A DNA stretch of 6,299 nt from Promethearchaeota archaeon (GTDB taxonomy: Archaea > Asgardarchaeota > Lokiarchaeia > Sigynarchaeales > SOKP01). Shown one piece after another: positions 1 to 4,228 of this stretch. Where the stretch lies: positions 1 to 6,299 of the forward strand of contig JAGXOB010000084.1 in the NCBI GenBank assembly GCA_019894735.1, read 5' to 3'. Below the pieces are notes generated by a model, which was not told the DNA's origin, made no database searches, and was given only the letters and a program-made list of their open reading frames with translations. Position 1 is the stretch's first letter. Each line of letters opens with the position of its first letter. The translations under genes and the position numbers were made by a program.

Positions 1-1
1 C

Positions 2-610
2 TTCTATTCTTTTAACGCGTTTAAGTACTGCGAATACTCCGTGGTTCCAAAGTGCAAATCCTAGGTAGACTAGCATCACAATTATAAATAACACTAACCC
101 AATGAAGAGAACCCACTCTCCAGGATTAAACTTAAATACAATATTAATCCAGAAATTTGCTACGAATTCCCAGAAGAACGACGGTAAAATAACGACCAAA
201 AGGGTGATAAGAAATATATAAACACCTACCAATGTCACTGCTATTAAAAGTCTGAGCGTAGAGTAATCTTCGTATTTTTTAGCCAATACTCTGTCTTTGA
301 ATAATCTTTGGCAAAGCTTTAATATTCCACCCCTAAATAGCACGTAGAAAAGAACAAGTAAGAAAAGATGGAGTACTATAATTCCAACAATAATAAGAGC
401 ACCTGCACCTGGTCCCCAACTCATCACTATATCCCATCTACCTGATTCAACAAGCCATCCAATTATCGTTAACCAGATACCAAGAATTGTAACTGCTGAG
501 GCAACAATTATGGAATAGTATATCAATTTAGCAATGCGTAAATCCCAGGTACTGTACTGGTCTAAAGGATCAGCATCTCTTGTTGGTGCTTTTCGCGCTT
601 TACGTGGCAT
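2..610 (-). CDS. Four-helix integral membrane protein, C-terminus cut by window edge
   Basis: An uninterrupted frame runs from ATG at 608-610 to the left edge (203 codons, no stop seen), so the C-terminus is missing. The product begins with a basic, polar stretch (MPRKARKAPTRDADPLDQYS), followed by four strongly hydrophobic segments at about residues 29-54, 67-92, 119-145 and 165-188. The loops are short; the one at about 93-118 is rich in Lys and Arg, which by the positive-inside rule suggests it is cytoplasmic, as is the N-terminus. GAGG at 619-622 lies 8 nt before the ATG and supports this start. It is co-directional with the zinc protein upstream, 119 nt apart. I do not recognise the family and see no catalytic motif or transporter signature. 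Confidence is high that this is a gene and nil for its function. Confidence 0.8.
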   Translation of the reverse strand, partial: MPRKARKAPTRDADPLDQYSTWDLRIAKLIYYSIIVASAVTILGIWLTIIGWLVESGRWDIVMSWGPGAGALIIVGIIVLHLFLLVLFYVLFRGGILKLCQRLFKDRVLAKKYEDYSTLRLLIAVTLVGVYIFLITLLVVILPSFFWEFVANFWINIVFKFNPGEWVLFIGLVLFIIVMLVYLGFALWNHGVFAVLKRVKRIE

Positions 611-729
611 TTTAATTTCCTCTAATTATATTAGATTTTCAATTTTTATTATAATATTGTTATTTTAGTTTATTTGAATAATTTGCCTATTTAAATATTG
701 TGTGATTGATAAAATAGACCGATTTGATT
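611..729 (-). promoter_or_regulatory. AT-rich gap with candidate TATA box and Shine-Dalgarno for the membrane protein gene
   Basis: This spacer between two minus-strand genes is very AT-rich. Read on the minus strand it holds TTTAAATA at 688-695, a good archaeal TATA box. That would place a transcription start near 663-668 and give a leader of about 55 nt containing the GAGG Shine-Dalgarno (619-622). A second AT-rich match at 646-653 lies too close to the ribosome site to be the better choice. No clear terminator is seen after the upstream gene, so read-through is possible. Confidence 0.35.
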
Positions 730-1173
730 TTAAAAAGATGTCTTTAAAGTTGAGTGACAGTATGGACACTTACTAATCCCCAGGTCAATATCCTCACCAC
801 AATAGGGGCAAAACTTTTGGTCTTTTTCTTTTTCTGTATCGTCGGTTATTTCCGTAGGTGTTTCTTTTTCTGCTTGGGCTTTCTTCTCCTTTGCCTTTCC
901 AGCTTTTTTAAGTATTCTCTCTCTTTGTGTTAAGGGTTCTCCATCTTCTTCCGGTTTTTTATGTGGTTCGCTTGAAAACTCTACTTTTGTTCGACATGTT
1001 TCACAATATACCTTCTTCCTATTTGCGTAAACAATCGCGAAAACAATTGCGCCTATACCTATCGTTGCTATCGAAATCATAACCCAAATAACCTTCTGAA
1101 ATGTCTCTATTGGTTTTCTTACGGGCTTATCTACCTCTTTATCACAAACTTTGCAGTAAGCATATTTTGTCAT
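730..1173 (-). CDS. Small membrane-anchored zinc protein with LITAF-like split zinc knuckle and C-terminal zinc ribbon
   Basis: A 147-residue protein if it starts at ATG 1171-1173. A TTG at 1180-1182 would add three residues but has no ribosome site before it. Seen in order: CxxC (C7, C10); one hydrophobic segment at about 28-49; a second CxxC (C57, C60) right after basic residues; a highly charged, probably disordered or coiled linker at about 70-118; and a zinc ribbon, CPYC (C122, C125) with CPYC (C136, C139). Two CxxC knuckles separated by about 46 residues that enclose a hydrophobic segment is the plan of the eukaryotic LITAF domain, in which the knuckles meet to bind one zinc while the helix dips into the membrane. 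With an ordinary spanning helix the two knuckles would sit on opposite sides of the membrane. Coding capacity, membrane anchoring and zinc binding are well supported; LITAF homology is an inference from architecture, and no function can be named. Confidence 0.8.
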   Translation of the reverse strand: MTKYAYCKVCDKEVDKPVRKPIETFQKVIWVMISIATIGIGAIVFAIVYANRKKVYCETCRTKVEFSSEPHKKPEEDGEPLTQRERILKKAGKAKEKKAQAEKETPTEITDDTEKEKDQKFCPYCGEDIDLGISKCPYCHSTLKTSF

Positions 1174-1210
1174 ATTACTCAACTTAATAAATAAAACTAA
1201 TTAACTACTA

Positions 1211-1218
1211 TCTTATAA
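1211..1218 (-). promoter_or_regulatory. Candidate TATA box for the zinc protein gene
   Basis: On the minus strand this reads TTATAAGA inside an AT-rich stretch. Its centre is about 40 nt from the ATG at 1173, which predicts a transcription start near 1188 and a short leader of about 15 nt. The match to the archaeal consensus is moderate. Confidence 0.3.
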
Positions 1219-1303
1219 TAGAAGGTTTTATTAAAAAAATTTTCATTATTTCATCTCTTTTTTGTCTCATATTCTTAAAAATTTTTTACTTACAGTTCAT
1301 TTT

Positions 1304-1311
1304 GTTAAATA
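1304..1311 (+). promoter_or_regulatory. Candidate TATA box for e-MtaB, implying a nearly leaderless transcript
   Basis: GTTAAATA differs at one position from the archaeal TTTAAATA box. It is centred about 30 nt before ATG 1338, so transcription would begin within a few bases of the start codon. This fits the lack of any Shine-Dalgarno before the gene. An alternative box lies at about 1275-1282. The divergent zinc protein gene uses the other side of this 164-nt spacer. Confidence 0.35.
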
Positions 1312-1337
1312 CTAACTCAAAAATATTTTGCTTAAGT

Positions 1338-2651
1338 ATGGAAAAGAATTCTTACTATATAGAAACTTACGGATGTACCTCAAATAAAGCAGATTCCTTA
1401 ATTATTTCAAGTGTTTTAAATAAATCCGGGTATTCTCAGACAAATCTTGAAGACGCTGAATTCGTGTTCATTAATACCTGTGCTGTGAAACAGCAAACAG
1501 AAAATAAAATCAAAACTCGTTTAAAAGAACTTTATGTTATGTATAGAGAGGAGGAAACCAAATATTTCGTAATAGCGGGCTGTTTACCACATATTGAGGA
1601 TAATTACATTGATGTGATAAGCAAAATTATCCCTAATTTCTCTGCTATTATAGATTTAGATAATTTAGACGAAATACCTGATATTCTTAAAGCAGTCAAA
1701 TCAGGGAAGAAAAATCTCGTTATTGAATCCAAAGTTGTTATCGATAAATCTGAGTACTTAATCGATTATCCGAAAAGTAAAATCACGGGAATCGTTCCGA
1801 TAAGTTCAGGTTGTTTAGGTTCTTGTACTTATTGTTGTGTCAAAAACGCTCGAGGGCACCTACATTGCTACGAACCTCATAGTATCGTAAAAAACGTCGA
1901 ACATCAGCTAAAGCAAGGGATTAAGCAAATTTATTTAACTTCCCAAGATTGTAGCACGTACGAATACGATAGCGTAAAACTAGTTGAATTAATTTCTAAG
2001 ATTGTAGAATTAAATTATGAATTTTTTCTGAGAGTAGGTATGCTTAACCCAAAATTTTTAGTTGATAATTTTGAGCAGTTACTTTCCATATTCAAATTCA
2101 AAAAGGTATATCACTTTTTACACATACCAATTCAATCTGGAAGCGATTCCGTGCTTAAGCGTATGAACCGTTATTACCGTATCTCAGATATTTCAGAAAA
2201 GCTCAAAATACTTAGAAAGGAGTTTCCCTTGCTTACTATTTCAACAGATATTATTTGTGGCTTCCCCGGAGAATCTGAATCAGATTTTAATCAAACTCTA
2301 GATGTTATTAATTGGTTAAAACCCGAAATTCTTAACGTTTCTAAGTTTACACCTCGACCTGGAACTGAAGCTAAAACTATGAAACAAGTAGATAGTACGA
2401 TTATTAAAAAGCGATCCACAATACTTTCGAACGCGTTCCGCGAATCTTTAGACAACATAAATGCTACTTGGGAGAACTGGGAGGGAGTGGTTTTAGTGCT
2501 ACACGAAGGATTAAAGGCGAATCAAGCTTTTGGTAGAAATCTTGCCTATAAAAATATATTTATAGAGAATTTTACGGGAACTTACGGAACTTTTGTCAAC
2601 GTACGAATTAACGAAGTGAAGGGTTTCAATCTTTTTGCTGATTTAATATAA
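1338..2651 (+). CDS. tRNA t6A37 methylthiotransferase, archaeal/eukaryotic e-MtaB (CDKAL1) type
   Basis: A radical-SAM enzyme that converts N6-threonylcarbamoyladenosine at position 37 of ANN-decoding tRNAs to its 2-methylthio form, in the cytoplasm. The 437-residue protein has all three expected parts. The N-terminal domain has the three cysteines of the auxiliary 4Fe-4S cluster: C13 (ETYGC), C48 (NTCAV) and C82 (AGC). The radical-SAM core has CxxxCxxC at C159, C163 and C166, then ARGHL, the LTSQD strand (about 200-204), LRVGMLNP (231-238), QSGSDSVLKRM (266-276) and TDIICGFPGE (303-312). The TRAM RNA-binding domain spans about 380-437. These motifs match the CDKAL1/archaeal branch, not MiaB. 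I chose ATG 1338 because it sits 10 residues before the first conserved cysteine motif; an in-frame TTG at 1302 would add 12 residues lying over the putative promoter. No Shine-Dalgarno is present. The gene appears complete and monocistronic. Extra cysteines at C167, C177 and C205 are noted. Confidence 0.95.
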   Translation: MEKNSYYIETYGCTSNKADSLIISSVLNKSGYSQTNLEDAEFVFINTCAVKQQTENKIKTRLKELYVMYREEETKYFVIAGCLPHIEDNYIDVISKIIPNFSAIIDLDNLDEIPDILKAVKSGKKNLVIESKVVIDKSEYLIDYPKSKITGIVPISSGCLGSCTYCCVKNARGHLHCYEPHSIVKNVEHQLKQGIKQIYLTSQDCSTYEYDSVKLVELISKIVELNYEFFLRVGMLNPKFLVDNFEQLLSIFKFKKVYHFLHIPIQSGSDSVLKRMNRYYRISDISEKLKILRKEFPLLTISTDIICGFPGESESDFNQTLDVINWLKPEILNVSKFTPRPGTEAKTMKQVDSTIIKKRSTILSNAFRESLDNINATWENWEGVVLVLHEGLKANQAFGRNLAYKNIFIENFTGTYGTFVNVRINEVKGFNLFADLI

Positions 2652-2967
2652 AACTGTCGAACTTCTTATTTCTTAGTACGATGTTTTCCCTTCTTTCTTG
2701 CCTTAATTTCTCTATATATTTTCAAATATTCTTTTGTTGGAAGAACTGCACTCATATACATAAACATTTTATCTTTTACTTCGGGATCGCTATTTTGTTC
2801 CATTAAAAGCTTATTTCGTTTTTTGATAAATTCATTTTTTTAACTGAATGGGGTTTCTTTGGACTTACAACCTGATGGTTAATTCTCCATGGAATATTTT
2901 TTTGGAATAAGGAATAATAAAACTAATTTAATTTTTTTTTCTTATTTTAACCCTACTAAGTAGCCTT
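2652..2967. other. Convergent intergenic region, mostly without intact genes
   Basis: This 316-base gap separates the 3' ends of e-MtaB (plus) and the dehalogenase-like gene (minus). Besides the broken minus-strand reading frame described separately, it holds A/T homopolymer runs, including a nine-T run at 2932-2940 and seven-base runs near 2835-2841 and 2897-2903. No hairpin followed by a T run was found next to either stop codon; termination would have to rely on T-rich stretches. Confidence 0.6.
2666..2922 (-). pseudogene. Lysine-rich small gene, probably frameshifted at an A7 run
   Basis: The 3' part, 2666-2803, is an intact frame of 45 codons (ATG to TAA) encoding a very basic peptide ending in ARKKGKHRTKK. 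The same frame stays open for 12 more codons upstream to a stop at 2840-2842, which lies in a run of seven As (minus strand, 2835-2841). The neighbouring frame, open from 2922 down across the same run, reads like ordinary protein (IPWRINHQVVSPKKPHSVKK). A one-base change in the run would join both into a single product of about 80 residues, but there is no ATG or good alternative start at its head, so a second lesion near the short ATG frame at 2888-2890 may also exist. I do not recognise the family. It could instead be an intact 45-residue gene, an assembly error in the homopolymer, or chance; no clear ribosome site precedes ATG 2803. Confidence 0.4.
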
Positions 2968-3867
2968 TCATAAATTAAATGATTCTAACGCTTTTTTAGC
3001 GACTATATCTCCCCATTCCTGGACGAAATGTCCTGCTTCTTTTATCTCTAAAGGTGAAGGACAGTTCGGAATAATCTCTCTCAATTTCTGCATAACTGAA
3101 GGACCTAGAACGGGATCTTGTATTCCCACTGCCATGAACGATTCTCCAGTCCATTCTTTTTGAAACCAATCTCTCGCGCGTCTCGAGGTTTCGGCACCAG
3201 GAGCATCGAATGTAGTCGGTAACAAATTGGGAAACCTTCGTACTCCTGCTTTATATGTAATATCCGGAAATGGCGCGTCGTAAGCCTTCATTTCTTCTGG
3301 GCTTAAATTTGGCGTTCCTCTAAGCATTAGGCGACCAACATCCATATCGGGAGTTTTATTTACATAATCTCGAAATCCTTTAAATCCTGGAGATGGTACC
3401 CCTTCACCCGTTCCTAGAGTGGTATTCATTAAAATTAGCTTTGAAAATTTATCCGGCATTTCCATAGGCAAAGTGAGTCCAATTAACCCTCCCCAATCTT
3501 GGGCCACTAAAACGATATTTGTTAATTGTAATTCGTTTATGAATTCTATTATCGAATTGCGATGGAAGTCAAAAGTATAAACTTCATCTTCTACTGGTTT
3601 ATCAGATCTTCCAAATCCAAAATAATCTGGGGCGACTACTCTATAACCGGCAGCTGTAAAAATAGGGATCATTTTTCTATATAAATAAGTCCAAGTTGGT
3701 TGTCCATGTAAACATAGAAATGTGTTTTTTGAATCTTTTAGTCCCTCGTCGATGTAGTGCATTCGTAAATTTTCATAACCTTTTAGGGATTCAGTATAAA
3801 GAGGTTTATAGGGAAAATCAATAAGGTTGTTGAATCTCTCATCTGGAGTTCTTAATACTTCTATCAT
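2968..3867 (-). CDS. Haloalkane dehalogenase-like alpha/beta hydrolase (HLD subfamily I, DhlA-like)
   Basis: A cytoplasmic alpha/beta hydrolase of 299 residues, colinear with Xanthobacter DhlA (310) from the first residues (RTPDERF) onward. Family enzymes release halide from haloalkanes through an aspartyl ester that water then hydrolyses. Visible: oxyanion loop HGQPTW (54-59), nucleophile elbow VAQDWGG with D124 and halide-binding W125, catalytic acid D251 in GIQDPVLGP, and base H280 in EAGHFVQEWG, all matching DhlA D124, W125, D260 and H289. The cap, about 151-215, is about 10 residues shorter than in DhlA. The second halide-binding tryptophan, DhlA W175, aligns with F165 (GFKGFRDY), so true dehalogenase activity is uncertain; an epoxide hydrolase or other ester-type substrate is possible. 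The start is ATG 3865-3867, with no Shine-Dalgarno but a TATA box at a distance suited to a very short leader. It lies 91 nt downstream of the ferredoxin gene in the same direction, with its own promoter. Confidence 0.88.
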   Translation of the reverse strand: MIEVLRTPDERFNNLIDFPYKPLYTESLKGYENLRMHYIDEGLKDSKNTFLCLHGQPTWTYLYRKMIPIFTAAGYRVVAPDYFGFGRSDKPVEDEVYTFDFHRNSIIEFINELQLTNIVLVAQDWGGLIGLTLPMEMPDKFSKLILMNTTLGTGEGVPSPGFKGFRDYVNKTPDMDVGRLMLRGTPNLSPEEMKAYDAPFPDITYKAGVRRFPNLLPTTFDAPGAETSRRARDWFQKEWTGESFMAVGIQDPVLGPSVMQKLREIIPNCPSPLEIKEAGHFVQEWGDIVAKKALESFNL

Positions 3868-3897
3868 AATAACAATCTATCATGCATTTTAATTATG

Positions 3898-3905
3898 ATT
3901 ATAAA
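3898..3905 (-). promoter_or_regulatory. TATA box for the dehalogenase-like gene
   Basis: On the minus strand this reads TTTATAAT, preceded by more Ts. Its centre is about 34 nt from the start codon at 3867, giving a predicted transcription start near 3875 and a leader under 10 nt. That agrees with the missing Shine-Dalgarno. The palindrome at 3923-3936 lies about 18 bp upstream of the box. Confidence 0.45.
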
Positions 3906-3922
3906 AAAAGCGAGTGAAAGAT

Positions 3923-3936
3923 ATAAGAATTCTTAT
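3923..3936. repeat. 14-bp perfect palindrome upstream of the dehalogenase promoter
   Basis: ATAAGAATTCTTAT is a perfect inverted repeat with no spacer, in the gap between the ferredoxin stop and the dehalogenase TATA box. Its place just upstream of the box suits a binding site for a dimeric regulator. In such AT-rich DNA, chance is also possible. It does not look like a terminator for the ferredoxin gene, because it lacks G+C in the stem. Confidence 0.35.
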
Positions 3937-3958
3937 TATAAAATGTAACTTCTATAAA

Positions 3959-4228
3959 CTATACTTTTCGTCTCCAGTGCACACGGTTCTTTAAGAGAGG
4001 ATTCAATCTTATTGCGCCGAGTTTTGGGCATTCCATAACACAACAGCCGCAATACCAACACTCTCCAGGATATAGTACAATTGGAGGTTTATCTTTCTCA
4101 TGATTTGGAATAAAGACATCTACTTGACAAATATCCACACATCTATTACAATTAATGCAAATATCTGAATCAAAAGTTATGGGATTAGAAAAAGATGATT
4201 CTAGGATATTATGCTGCTTTTTCTCCAT
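3959..4228 (-). CDS. Small dicluster (2x[4Fe-4S]) ferredoxin, AprB-like electron-transfer subunit
   Basis: An 89-residue cytoplasmic protein carrying two CxxCxxCxxxC motifs, each expected to bind a 4Fe-4S cluster with a Cys from each motif shared in the ferredoxin manner: C24, C27, C30, C34 and C57, C60, C63, C67, the second followed by Pro. The segment between them (NHEKDKPPIVLYPGECWYCG) strongly recalls AprB, the iron-sulfur subunit of adenylylsulfate reductase, but the protein stops about 22 residues after the second motif and lacks the long AprB tail that wraps the flavoprotein. The start ATG 4226-4228 shares its A with the last base of the TAA of the flavoprotein gene (TAATG), and a run of six Gs lies 7 nt before it, so translation is probably coupled. 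An in-frame ATG at 4243 would add five residues but has no ribosome site. It probably passes electrons to or from the FAD of its neighbour. Confidence 0.92.
   Translation of the reverse strand: MEKKQHNILESSFSNPITFDSDICINCNRCVDICQVDVFIPNHEKDKPPIVLYPGECWYCGCCVMECPKLGAIRLNPLLKNRVHWRRKV

Noticed and set aside
1174..1182. TTG at 1180-1182 as start of the zinc protein
   Set aside because: It adds only three residues, has no ribosome site, and an in-frame ATG follows at 1173 with conserved motifs soon after.
2929..2941. T run as terminator of e-MtaB
   Set aside because: It lies about 280 nt past the stop codon with no hairpin, so it is more likely part of the AT-rich gap; at most a backup terminator.
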